A stretch of 33,551 nucleotides of DNA from Rhodovibrio sodomensis. GTDB taxonomy: Bacteria; Pseudomonadota; Alphaproteobacteria; Kiloniellales; Rhodovibrionaceae. The position numbers and the translations under genes are program-made. Positions within the stretch are counted from its first letter, which is position 1; each line of letters starts with the position of its first letter. Under the pieces are notes generated by a model, which worked only from the letters and a program-made list of their open reading frames with translations, ran no database searches and was not told the DNA's origin. Below, in pieces: positions 8,730 to 18,880 of this stretch. The stretch is taken from the NCBI RefSeq assembly GCF_016583645.1, contig NZ_NRRL01000049.1:674-34224 (forward strand), given 5' to 3'.

Positions 8730-9554
8730 TCAGCCCCGGAAGGGCGGGCGGGCGTCGCCGTCGCCGAGCCAGGCCTGCCAGCAGGCGAGCAGCGCGATCC
8801 CGGCCGTGTCGGCGCGCAGCACCCGCGGCCCGAGCCCGGCGGCGGTAACAAAGGGAAGTTTGCTGAGGGCGTCAAGCTCCGCTTCGGTGAAGCCGCCCTC
8901 CGGCCCCACCAGCACGGCCCAGGGCGCCGCCGACGCGGGCACGCCGGCCCGGCCGCCGGCCTGCTCCCGGGCGCGTGCGAGCGCCTCCGCGACCGGCGGG
9001 GCGTGGCCCGATTCCGCGGCGACCAGCAGGTGCCGGTCGGCCGGCCAGTCGGCCAGCAGGTCGCGCAGGCCGGTCGGCTCCGCGACCTCGGGCACGCTCA
9101 GCCGTTCGCACTGCTCGGCCGCCTCCCGGCAGTTCGCGCGCAGCCGCTCGCAGTTGACCCGGGAGACGTCGGTGTTCTGGGTGAACACCGGCAGCAGGCG
9201 GGCCGCCCCCAGCTCGCACGCCTTTTCCACCAGGAAGTCGAGCCGGGCGCGCTTGATCGGCGCGAACACCAGCCAGACGTCCGGCTCCGGCTGCTGCGCC
9301 CGGCGCTGATCGATCACCGCCAGCGAGGCCCAGCCCTTGCCCAGCGCGTCGATCCGCGCGCGCCACTCGCCGTCGCGGCCGTTGAACAGCGCCAGGTCCG
9401 CGCCCGTCGACAGCCGCAGGACCGTCCGCAGGTAGTGCGCCTGTTGGGGGGCCAGCCCGACCGTCTGGCCCGCGCCCAGCGGCGCGTCGACGCACAGACG
9501 GGTGGCGATCCGGCGTTCGCTCACGCTCAACAACGGCTCCTCGACCCGGTTCAT
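8730..9554 (-). CDS. rsmE: 16S rRNA (uracil1498-N3)-methyltransferase RsmE
   Basis: A 274-residue SPOUT methyltransferase that methylates N3 of U1498 in 16S rRNA of assembled 30S subunits, using S-adenosylmethionine. The N-terminal PUA-like RNA-binding region (QAHYLRTVLRL, about 38-48) is followed by EKACELG (110-116). The deep-knot motifs are VGPEGGFT (216-223) and LGPRVLRADTA (241-251). The length is slightly above the usual 240-250 because of N-terminal and alanine-rich insertions. It precedes gshA on the same strand and is divergent from ubiA with a 93-base gap. Confidence 0.95.
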   Translation of the reverse strand: MNRVEEPLLSVSERRIATRLCVDAPLGAGQTVGLAPQQAHYLRTVLRLSTGADLALFNGRDGEWRARIDALGKGWASLAVIDQRRAQQPEPDVWLVFAPIKRARLDFLVEKACELGAARLLPVFTQNTDVSRVNCERLRANCREAAEQCERLSVPEVAEPTGLRDLLADWPADRHLLVAAESGHAPPVAEALARAREQAGGRAGVPASAAPWAVLVGPEGGFTEAELDALSKLPFVTAAGLGPRVLRADTAGIALLACWQAWLGDGDARPPFRG

Positions 9555-9647
9555 CGGTTCGGGTGGTTTTGACGTCGATCACGGTGGACGCCCGACGCCG
9601 GTGTGCCACCTTGAGCCAACGGCGTTCCAGTGGAAAGATCGCGCCCC

Positions 9648-10634
9648 ATGACAGCCGCCGGCAAGAACACGCCCCAGCAGCAGCCCGCCCGTCAGCGCGC
9701 CTCCGCGAGCGGCCACGCCCCGGAGACCCGCAGCGACATCCCGACGGGCAGCTGGATCGACCGCTATCCGCCCACCCCCTGGCGGCCGTTCCTGCGGCTG
9801 GCGCGCGCCGACCGGCCGATCGGCACCTGGCTGCTGCTGTGGCCGTGCTGGTGGTCGGCCTCGATGGCCGCGGCGGCCGACGGCCAGGCGCCCAGCATCT
9901 ATCTGCTGGTGCTGTTCGCGATCGGCGCCCTGGTGATGCGCGGGGCGGGCTGTACCTACAACGACGTGGTCGACCGCGACATCGACGGCGAGGTCGCGCG
10001 CACCGCCAGCCGGCCGATCGCCGCCGGGCTGGTCAGCGTGCGCGAGGGCTGGGCGCTGCTGGTCGGGCTGTCGCTGGTCGGCCTCGCGGTGCTGCTGCAG
10101 CTGGGCTTCCCGGCGATCTGGCTGGGGCTGATCTCGCTCGCCCTGGTCGCCGCCTATCCGTTCATGAAGCGGATCACCTACTGGCCGCAGGCCTGGCTCG
10201 GCCTGACCTTCAACTGGGGCGCGCTGGTCGGCTGGGCGGCGGCGGACCACGCGCTGGCGGCTCCAGCGCTGCTGCTCTACCTGGGCGGGATCGCCTGGAC
10301 GCTCGGCTACGACACGATCTACGCCCACCAGGACAAGGAAGACGACCTGCTGATCGGGGTGAAGTCGGCCGCCCTCAAGCTGGGCCGCTGGACCCGGCCG
10401 GCGCTGGTGGTGTTCTTCCTGACCGCGCTCAGCTTCTGGACCGCGGCCGGCTGGGCCGCCGGACTGAACGCCGGCTACCTGATCGGCATCGGCGCGGTCG
10501 CGCTGCACTTCGGCTGGCAGATCCTGACGCTCGAGATCGACGACCACCAGGACTGCCTGACCAAGTTCAAGGCCAACCGCGTCGTCGGCTTCCTGCTGTT
10601 CACCGGAATCCTGCTGGCGGCCGGGGCGGCATGA
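9648..10634 (+). CDS. ubiA: 4-hydroxybenzoate polyprenyltransferase UbiA
   Basis: A 328-residue integral membrane prenyltransferase that attaches the isoprenoid tail to 4-hydroxybenzoate in ubiquinone synthesis. The two Mg-binding aspartate motifs are present: NDVVDRDID (105-113) and DTIYAHQDKEDD (222-233). Seven to nine hydrophobic helices are visible, for example WLLLWPCWWSASMAAAA and SIYLLVLFAIGALVMRG. The N-terminal 35 residues are polar and poorly conserved. The ATG at 9648 is preceded by GGAAAG (9632-9637); an in-frame GTG at 9630 is the alternative start. The stop overlaps the start of the downstream methyltransferase, implying translational coupling. Confidence 0.95.
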   Translation: MTAAGKNTPQQQPARQRASASGHAPETRSDIPTGSWIDRYPPTPWRPFLRLARADRPIGTWLLLWPCWWSASMAAAADGQAPSIYLLVLFAIGALVMRGAGCTYNDVVDRDIDGEVARTASRPIAAGLVSVREGWALLVGLSLVGLAVLLQLGFPAIWLGLISLALVAAYPFMKRITYWPQAWLGLTFNWGALVGWAAADHALAAPALLLYLGGIAWTLGYDTIYAHQDKEDDLLIGVKSAALKLGRWTRPALVVFFLTALSFWTAAGWAAGLNAGYLIGIGAVALHFGWQILTLEIDDHQDCLTKFKANRVVGFLLFTGILLAAGAA

Positions 10635-11299
10635 GCGCCCCCTCGCCCGAACCGGCGCGGGCGCCCGCCGCCTTCGTCCGCGAGCAGACCTCGCTCGCGT
10701 CTCCCCGCCTGATCCCGGAGATCGCGATCTACGGGGCGAACGAGTTGAACCCGCTGTGGCACGCGAGCGAGGACGCGCTGGCGGCGAACGGCGTGCCGCC
10801 GCCCTATTGGGCGTTCGCCTGGGCCGGCGGGCAGGCGCTGGCGCGCTACCTCTTGGACACGCCCGAGGTCGTGCGCGGCAAGCGGGTGCTGGACTTCGCC
10901 GCCGGCTCCGGCCTGTGCGCGATCGCGGCGATCAAGGCCGGCGCGACGCACGCGACGGCAAGCGACCTCGACCCGTTCGCCTGCGCCGCGATGAACCTCA
11001 ACGCGGTCGCCAACGACGTCACGCTCGCGGTCACCGACGCCGATCTGATCGACGCGCCCGGCGATTGGGACGTCGTATTGGCGGGCGACGTGTTCTACGA
11101 ACGGGCGATGGCCGCGCGGGTCGCGCCCTGGCTCAAGCGCCTCGCGCGCGGCGGGGCGGAGGTGCTGGTCGGCGATCCGCACCGCCACTACCTGCCGTCC
11201 CACGGCCTGAGCCGGCTGGCGCACTACACCGTGCCGACCACCCGGGAGCTGGAGGACCGGGAGCTGTGCGCCACCAGCGTCTGGCGGGTCACCGGGTAG
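10631..11299 (+). CDS. ETF-beta-type protein lysine methyltransferase
   Basis: A 222-residue class I S-adenosylmethionine methyltransferase. Motif I is VLDFAAGSGL (86-95), with acidic SAM-ribose residues at SDLD (111-114) and the post-II motif GDVFYE (152-157). The PPYWAFAWAGGQALARYLL segment (57-75) is typical of the METTL20/ETFBKMT branch of the seven-beta-strand lysine methyltransferases. Members of that branch in mitochondria and alphaproteobacteria modify the electron transfer flavoprotein beta subunit. Automated pipelines often label such genes L11 or generic methyltransferases. The ATG overlaps the ubiA stop (ATGA). Because ETF feeds electrons into the ubiquinone pool, the pairing with ubiA makes metabolic sense (inference). 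The exact substrate is unproven. Confidence 0.8.
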   Translation: MSAPSPEPARAPAAFVREQTSLASPRLIPEIAIYGANELNPLWHASEDALAANGVPPPYWAFAWAGGQALARYLLDTPEVVRGKRVLDFAAGSGLCAIAAIKAGATHATASDLDPFACAAMNLNAVANDVTLAVTDADLIDAPGDWDVVLAGDVFYERAMAARVAPWLKRLARGGAEVLVGDPHRHYLPSHGLSRLAHYTVPTTRELEDRELCATSVWRVTG

Positions 11300-11324
11300 C
11301 CCGGTCTCGCGCCGGGCCCGGTGC

Positions 11325-11362
11325 TGAGCTATACCAGGGTTCGTGAGCTATACCTGGGTTTG
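11325..11362 (+). repeat. Two tandem 19-bp repeats upstream of the EEP-fold gene
   Basis: TGAGCTATACCAGGGTTCG (11325-11343) is repeated directly as TGAGCTATACCTGGGTTTG (11344-11362), 17 of 19 matching. They lie 33 bases before the chosen start at 11396. Each holds TATACC, which could serve as a -10 box or an operator half. Confidence 0.6.
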
Positions 11363-11395
11363 GCCGCGCCCAATCTTTCGTGGATCCGCCCGCGC

Positions 11396-12442
11396 ATGCC
11401 GCTCGAAAACTACGACCTGCCGTCCGCCGACCCGCCGTTGCCGGTCGCGCGCACGGCCACCAACCTGCGGGACCTGCGCAGCGGCCTGGAGGGCGTGCTG
11501 CCGCCGCGCGATCTGGACCGCACGCTCCGGGTCGCCAGCTGGAACGTCAAGCAGCTGGGCGGCCGGCCGCGCCTGCCGGAAAGCTACTGGTACATCGCCG
11601 AGGTCCTGTCGCACTTCGACGTGGTGTTCCTACGCGAGCTGGCCGGCGACCTGGCCGGGCTGGAGCGGGTGCGCGCGCTGCTGGGCGACAGCTGGGCGTT
11701 CATGGTGTCCGACCTGCTGGGCGGCGGCGACGCGGACGAGCGGGTCGGCATCGTCTACGACACCCGCACGGTCCAGTTCGCCGGCATCTGCGGCGAGTTC
11801 GTGCTGCCCGACACTGAGGTCGTCGGCCGCCGGCGGGTGCCGGTGCGCGCGCTCGCCCGCTCGCCGCTGATGGCGAGCTTCCGCGCCAGCGGCTTCGAGT
11901 TCGCGCTGGCCAGCCTGCAGCTGCGCGCGCCGCCGGCGGACATGTCCGATCCCGAGGCCGCCCGCCGCGCGGCGGCGGAAGCGCTGGCCCTGCACATGGC
12001 CGAGCGCACGGTCGATCCGGCCGCGCCCACCCGCAACCTGATCCTGCTGGGCGACTTCGATTTTCACGAGGCCGACAGCGCGATCGCGCGCGAACTGGCG
12101 AACAACGGCTTCCGCATCCCGGTCGGGCGGGACGCGCTGTTGGCCGCGCGCGAGGGCAAGGTCGGCCGGTTCTACGACCAGATCGCCTACCGCTTCGCCG
12201 ACCGGCCGGGCCTGGCGCCGCGCGGCCAAGGGGTGCTGCCGCTGTTCGACTGGGTGTTCCGCGACGACCAGTACAGCCGCTACCGCCCCGAACTGCGCAA
12301 GGACGACGGCCAAGCCCCGCGCGACGCCGCCAGCTTCTACCGGCAGTACTTCCGCCGCGACCAACTGTCCGACCACCACCCGCTGTGGGCCGCCTTCGAC
12401 ATCGACCTGGCAGCCGACCGGCTGGACCGTCTCGCGGGGTAG
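11396..12442 (+). CDS. Endonuclease/exonuclease/phosphatase-fold protein with altered active site
   Basis: A 348-residue protein with the EEP (DNase I-like) layout: LRVASWNVKQLGG (44-56, N50), FDVVFLRELAG (74-84, E81), LILLGDFDFHEA (215-226) and a C-terminal SDHHPLWAAF (325-334). Several positions differ from canonical members: the usual QE before the metal-binding glutamate is RE, GDFN is GDFD, and the strand normally ending in a catalytic HL/HxxWG reads ASLQLRAPP (172-180). Metal binding through E81 and D326/H327 may persist. No signal peptide is seen. The frame is open from a GTG at 11321, but the ATG at 11396 is preferred because the upstream codons lie in tandem repeats. Its substrate is unknown. 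It is convergent with gcvP. Confidence 0.7.
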   Translation: MPLENYDLPSADPPLPVARTATNLRDLRSGLEGVLPPRDLDRTLRVASWNVKQLGGRPRLPESYWYIAEVLSHFDVVFLRELAGDLAGLERVRALLGDSWAFMVSDLLGGGDADERVGIVYDTRTVQFAGICGEFVLPDTEVVGRRRVPVRALARSPLMASFRASGFEFALASLQLRAPPADMSDPEAARRAAAEALALHMAERTVDPAAPTRNLILLGDFDFHEADSAIARELANNGFRIPVGRDALLAAREGKVGRFYDQIAYRFADRPGLAPRGQGVLPLFDWVFRDDQYSRYRPELRKDDGQAPRDAASFYRQYFRRDQLSDHHPLWAAFDIDLAADRLDRLAG

Positions 12443-12450
12443 GAGGTGCT

Positions 12451-12477
12451 CCCTCTCCTCCCACTTGGAGGAGAGGG
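12451..12477. repeat. Perfect 11-bp CCCTCTCCTCC palindrome (repeat family copy 2)
   Basis: CCCTCTCCTCC (12451-12461), loop CACTT, then GGAGGAGAGGG (12467-12477). It lies between the convergent EEP-fold and gcvP genes and could act as a transcription end on either strand, though no strong T run follows. It matches the copies at 3754 and 33461. Confidence 0.75.
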
Positions 12478-12514
12478 ATAAGTTTTCGGGTTGCCGGCCG
12501 CTTTTGTCCGCCGC

Positions 12515-15427
<2,913 letters not shown>

Positions 15428-15587
15428 GATAAGGGTCTCCCTTGTATCGGCGCGGCCCGTTGCGTCGACGCCCCCGGCCGATCCCGGCGCAGGTGGCGGT
15501 CGCCCGATCCCGTCTGTTCGCCTCGGCGCGGTCCCGCGCGCCCCCGTTTCGGCCCGGGCGCCTCGGCGGGCACGTGCGGCGGCGCGA

Positions 15588-15965
15588 TCAGCTCTCGCCG
15601 CAGTGTTCCCGGTAGGCGGCCTCGTCCATCAGCGCCTGGACCTCGCTCGGGTCGGCGACCTTCATCTTGAAGAACCAGCCGCCGCCCATCGGGTCGCTGT
15701 TCACGGTCGCCGGCTCGTCGGGCAGCGCCTCGTTCGGCTCGATGATCTCGCCGGCGACCGGGGCGTAGACCTCGCTCGCGGCCTTGACCGATTCGACGAC
15801 GCCGATCTCGTCGCCCTGGGCGACCTCGGTGCCGGCATCCGGCAGCTCGACGAACACGATATCGCCCAGCTGCTCCTGGGCATGACTGGTAATCCCGACC
15901 GTCGCGGTGCCGTCGTCCTCCAGCCGGATCCACTCGTGATCGGAGGTGTAGCGCGTCTCGCTCAT
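15588..15965 (-). CDS. gcvH: Glycine cleavage system H protein (lipoyl carrier)
   Basis: A 125-residue lipoyl carrier. It contains RYTSDHEWIRL (5-15), GITSHAQEQLGDIVFVELP (24-42) and the lipoylation site ESVKAASEVYAPV with K61. The usual C-terminal DPMGGGWFFKMK follows. It shuttles the aminomethyl group between GcvP, GcvT and the lipoamide dehydrogenase. GGGAG lies nine bases before the ATG. It lies between gcvT (103 bases upstream) and gcvP. Confidence 0.98.
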   Translation of the reverse strand: MSETRYTSDHEWIRLEDDGTATVGITSHAQEQLGDIVFVELPDAGTEVAQGDEIGVVESVKAASEVYAPVAGEIIEPNEALPDEPATVNSDPMGGGWFFKMKVADPSEVQALMDEAAYREHCGES

Positions 15966-16068
15966 CGTCGAAGTCTCCCTGCTGTCCCGTCTCTTGAAGG
16001 GGCCCGCCGCGCTTTTCGGCCCCGCCTGGCGTTAACGTCCGTTAGCGGGCGAAGGTTGCCGCCGCCGC

Positions 16069-17292
16069 TCACTCTCGGCCGGCGCGGACCTTCGGCCCGG
16101 CGAACGGGAACCTCGCGACCCGGCAGCGCCGCGGCTTGCCGCGCACCAGCGCGTCGACCGCCGTACCCGGCTTGGCGTAGTCCGCTTGGAGGTAGCCCAT
16201 CGCGACCGGCGCGCCGACGCTGGGGCCGAATCCGCCGCTGGTGACCGTCCCGATCTTGCCGCCGCCGTCCGGGGCATACAGCTCCGCGCCCTCGCGCACC
16301 GGGGCGCGCCCCTCCGGCAGCAGGCCGACGCGCTTGTCCGCTGCGCCGTGTTCCAGCTGCTGGCGAATCGTCTCGCCGCCCGGGAAGTCGCAGGCGCGCC
16401 GCCGGCGCGTCGCGATCGTCCAGCTCAGGCTGGCCTCGACCGGTGTCGTCCGCTCGCTCAGGTCGTGGCCGTAGAGGCACAGGCCCGCTTCCAGGCGCAG
16501 CGAATCGCGCGCGCCCAGGCCGACCGGCGCGACCTCCGGCTGGTCCAGCAGCTTGCGGAACAGCGTCTCCGCCTGTGCGTCGGGCACGGAGATCTCGAAC
16601 CCGTCCTCGCCGGTGTAGCCGGACCGGCTGACCAGGACCGCGATCCCGGCGATCTCGCCCTGCATCATGGTCATCGGGGCGAGTTCGGCCACCGCCGGCC
16701 CCAGGCGATCCAGCACGCCGCCCGCGGCCGGCCCCTGCAGGGCGATCAGCGCATGCCGTTCAAGCCGCTCCAGCGTGGCCGCGCCGGCCAGCTCGCGCGC
16801 GATCAGATCGAAGTCGACCTGCTTGCGCGCGGCGTTGACCACCAGCAGGATCCGGTCCTGCAGGGCGTCCTCGGCCGGGCGGGCGGCGATGAAGTCGTCG
16901 ACGATCCCGCCCGTTTCGTTGAGCAGCATGGTGTAGCGCAGCTTGCCCGGCTCCAGGCCCTGGATGTCGCCCGGCACCAGACGCTCGAGCGCGGCATCCG
17001 CGCTGTCCTCGGCGTCGACCAGCCACGCCTGACCCATGTGGGAGATGTCGAACAGGCCCGCCTGGCCGCGGGTATGCTGGTGTTCGGCGACGATGCCCTG
17101 TGGGTACTGCACCGGCATCGAATAGCCGGCGAATTCGACCATCTTCGCGCCCAACTCCTGGTGCAGCTGGGTCAGCGGCGTGGTCTTAAGCGCCGGCTGC
17201 GAGACCGACGTGGTCTCGGCACGGTCCGCCGCATCCGCAGGGGTACCGGCGGTCGGCGGTGTCGGGGCACCGGCGGTCGAAGGGTCGGCCAT
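16069..17292 (-). CDS. gcvT: Glycine cleavage system T protein (aminomethyltransferase)
   Basis: This 407-residue tetrahydrofolate-dependent aminomethyltransferase releases ammonia and forms 5,10-methylene-THF. Conserved segments are MVEFAGYSMPVQYPQGIVAEH (51-71), GLFDISHMGQ (79-88), LLNETGGIVDDF (123-134), SRSGYTGEDGFEISVP and LRLEAGLCLYGHDL. It has an Ala/Pro/Thr-rich extension of about 35 residues before the core, which most family members lack. The ATG at 17292 has GGGAG eight bases upstream, and I see no good later start before the core. It is the first gene of the operon, about 110 bases below the tandem glycine riboswitch, so expression should respond to glycine. Confidence 0.97.
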   Translation of the reverse strand: MADPSTAGAPTPPTAGTPADAADRAETTSVSQPALKTTPLTQLHQELGAKMVEFAGYSMPVQYPQGIVAEHQHTRGQAGLFDISHMGQAWLVDAEDSADAALERLVPGDIQGLEPGKLRYTMLLNETGGIVDDFIAARPAEDALQDRILLVVNAARKQVDFDLIARELAGAATLERLERHALIALQGPAAGGVLDRLGPAVAELAPMTMMQGEIAGIAVLVSRSGYTGEDGFEISVPDAQAETLFRKLLDQPEVAPVGLGARDSLRLEAGLCLYGHDLSERTTPVEASLSWTIATRRRRACDFPGGETIRQQLEHGAADKRVGLLPEGRAPVREGAELYAPDGGGKIGTVTSGGFGPSVGAPVAMGYLQADYAKPGTAVDALVRGKPRRCRVARFPFAGPKVRAGRE

Positions 17293-17402
17293 GACGTCTC
17301 TCCCGGCTCAGACGGTTCGGTTCCAGGCGGCGGCTGCGGCGCGTTTGCGACCGTTCCGGACGCGGGCCCGGTCGGGCCCTTGCCGGAGCGATCCGCCGCC
17401 AT

Positions 17403-17665
17403 GCCCCCTCTGTCGTCTGACCTGAGAGATTCACCGCGTGCCCGCCCGGTAACAACGCCAAGCGGGCGATCGAGCCGCGGTTTACTCCTTCGGTGCGGTG
17501 CGCGAGAGCGGGTCGATACCCGCGCGCTCGCTCTCCAGAGTGCCCGTCGCCTTACGGTCCTTTTGCCTGAGAGTTTCCGGGGCGGTTGCTCCTTCGGCGC
17601 CGGGTCATGGCAGCCGGCACACGTGCCGGTCAGCCGCAGGCGGACCCGATCTCTCCCGCAAGGCG
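17403..17665 (-). promoter_or_regulatory. Tandem glycine riboswitch (two aptamers)
   Basis: Reading the minus strand, aptamer 1 has GGGAGAG (17651-17657), CGCCGAAGGAGCAA (about 17586-17600) and CTCTCAGGCAAAAGGAC (about 17557-17573). After a short linker, aptamer 2 has ACTCTGGAGAG (about 17530-17540), CACCGAAGGAGTAA (about 17482-17495) and AATCTCTCAGGTCA (about 17419-17432), then GACAGAGGGGG. These are the signature conserved blocks of the gcvT riboswitch class, in tandem order, directly upstream of gcvT. An ON switch promoting glycine catabolism is the family norm. Downstream, GGCGGCGG can pair with CCGCCGCC and GGGCCCG with CGGGCCC before the gcvT ribosome site, suggesting control of translation initiation (inference). 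Confidence 0.93.
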
Positions 17666-17701
17666 AATATGGGCTATGGCTTCACTCGATTGTCGGCGGA
17701 A

Positions 17702-17729
17702 ATGGTAGACCAACCCCGAGGCATGTCAA
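17702..17729 (-). promoter_or_regulatory. Promoter of the gcvTHP operon with overlapping inverted repeat
   Basis: On the minus strand a perfect TTGACA (17724-17729), a 16-base spacer and TACCAT (17702-17707) place the start site a little before the riboswitch. GTCAAC/GTTGAC (17725-17741, five-base spacer) overlaps the -35 and could be an operator. Confidence 0.65.
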
Positions 17730-17840
17730 CAGACCGTTGACGCTTTCCCGCCAAATGGTGTCGCTTCTGGACAATTCTTCGGTCCGGACGCGCCGGGACG
17801 CGGGGAATTGGACGCCCCGCGCTCCGCGTCGCGCCGGCTG

Positions 17841-18440
17841 TTACCATCGGCGGACCGGGCCAACGTCGACGTGCACGAAGCCGGAGGACGGGTAATAGCC
17901 GACCCCGCCGCGCCGCAGCGCCAGCGCCGCGTCGCGCACCTGCTCGGTCGCGCGGTTGGGGACCACGATATCGATCGCCATCGCCCGGGTGTGGTAGCTG
18001 CGCTTGGCGACTCCGCTGGAGGCGGCGCGCAGCATGGCGTTGGTCTTGGGCGCGCGGTAGCCGGAGATGATCTGGAACGGCGCATCGGTGCGCAGGCGCT
18101 GGCGCAGCGCATCCAGCAGGGCGTAGAGCCGCCGGTCGATCCGCACGACCTCGCCAGTGCGCCAGTCGCGCAGGATGTAGTCGAGCCGGCCCAGGCCGTC
18201 GGCGTCGAGCCGGCCGCGGATCAGATAGGGCGCGACCAGCCGCTCGCCGGTGTGCAGATGCTCGAAAGCCAGGGTCCGCGCCACCTGTGGTGGGCGGATG
18301 AACGCCGCCGCCGGCGTACCGACCAGGGCCATCGCCGCCCCGGCGCCCAGCCCCGCCAGCAGGCCGCGCCGGCCGATCGGGGTGCACGCACGCTCCGCCG
18401 ACGCGTCGGTCGGCCCAACCCGATGGATGGTTTCCGTCAC
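17841..18440 (-). CDS. DUF882 / YcbK-like murein peptidase-fold protein with Tat-like signal
   Basis: A 199-residue protein of the DUF882 (peptidase M15A-like, YcbK) family. A twin-arginine-type signal lies at GRRGLLAGLG (23-32), followed by a hydrophobic stretch and an AAAF cleavage region (about 44-47). The zinc-site residues expected for the fold are present: H150 and D157 in SYHTRAMAIDIVV, and H190 in SGFVHVDVGPVRRW. FQIISGYRAPKTN (122-134) is also typical. Likely a periplasmic peptidoglycan-acting hydrolase (family inference). GTG at 18440 is preferred because AAGGA lies nine bases upstream; an in-frame ATG at 18485 would give 214 residues. A perfect 10-bp inverted repeat sits just upstream. 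Confidence 0.85.
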   Translation of the reverse strand: MTETIHRVGPTDASAERACTPIGRRGLLAGLGAGAAMALVGTPAAAFIRPPQVARTLAFEHLHTGERLVAPYLIRGRLDADGLGRLDYILRDWRTGEVVRIDRRLYALLDALRQRLRTDAPFQIISGYRAPKTNAMLRAASSGVAKRSYHTRAMAIDIVVPNRATEQVRDAALALRRGGVGYYPSSGFVHVDVGPVRRW

Positions 18441-18478
18441 CTGGCGATGTCCTTCGACCCAAAAGGCCAATGCGTGCC

Positions 18479-18506
18479 GTCGCACGGTATTGCGCGACCG
18501 TGCGAC
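18479..18506. promoter_or_regulatory. Perfect 10-bp inverted repeat upstream of the DUF882 gene
   Basis: GTCGCACGGT (18479-18488), spacer ATTGCGCG and ACCGTGCGAC (18497-18506). It lies 39 bases before the GTG start. It could be an operator or an mRNA hairpin; no matching second site was seen in the window. Confidence 0.5.
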
Positions 18507-18681
18507 TCGAAGACCCAGCGTCGCGCACTAAGGTGGCGGAACGGTTAACGATTGCAAGAAATTTTATGTGAAATCGCGGGCCTTTGCAGCACGCCGTGCA
18601 TCCGGGCTCGCAGGACGGGGCGGGCGTTGCCGGTGCGTTCCCTCCCAACAGGAGAGGCCGTTGCACGGCTCGTCGGGCGCC

Positions 18682-18814
18682 CGTGTGGCGTCCTTCGACA
18701 CGGACACCTTCGGTGTCCTACTCAGGATGAAGGTGTAGAGTTTTCAATTGTCTAACTAGCGTCTTCATGCTGAGTAGCGGGCGGCAGGCCCGCGTGTCGA
18801 AGCACGCTACACGG
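18682..18814. repeat. Bipartite REP-like intergenic element
   Basis: CGTGTGGCGTCCTTCGACACG followed by CTCAGGATGAAG (about 18682-18732) is mirrored by CTTCATGCTGAGTAG and CGTGTCGAAGCACGCTACACG (about 18762-18814), around an AT-rich centre (TTTTCAATTGTCTAACTAG). Elements with TCCTTCGA and CTCAGGATGA cores are widespread between alphaproteobacterial genes. A partial CCCTCTCC-type motif (about 18638-18656) lies just before it. No gene is seen in 18507-18880. Confidence 0.6.
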
Positions 18815-18880
18815 CTGCCTATGCCCGTTGAGCACATATCGCCGAAAAGCGAAGTACCGGCCCCCGGCAGCCAACCCCGC

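Noticed and set aside
7135..9309. 724-residue plus-strand ORF across gshA and rsmE
   Set aside because: Fully antisense to two confident genes; composition (Val/Gln/His/Arg) is that of a shadow frame.
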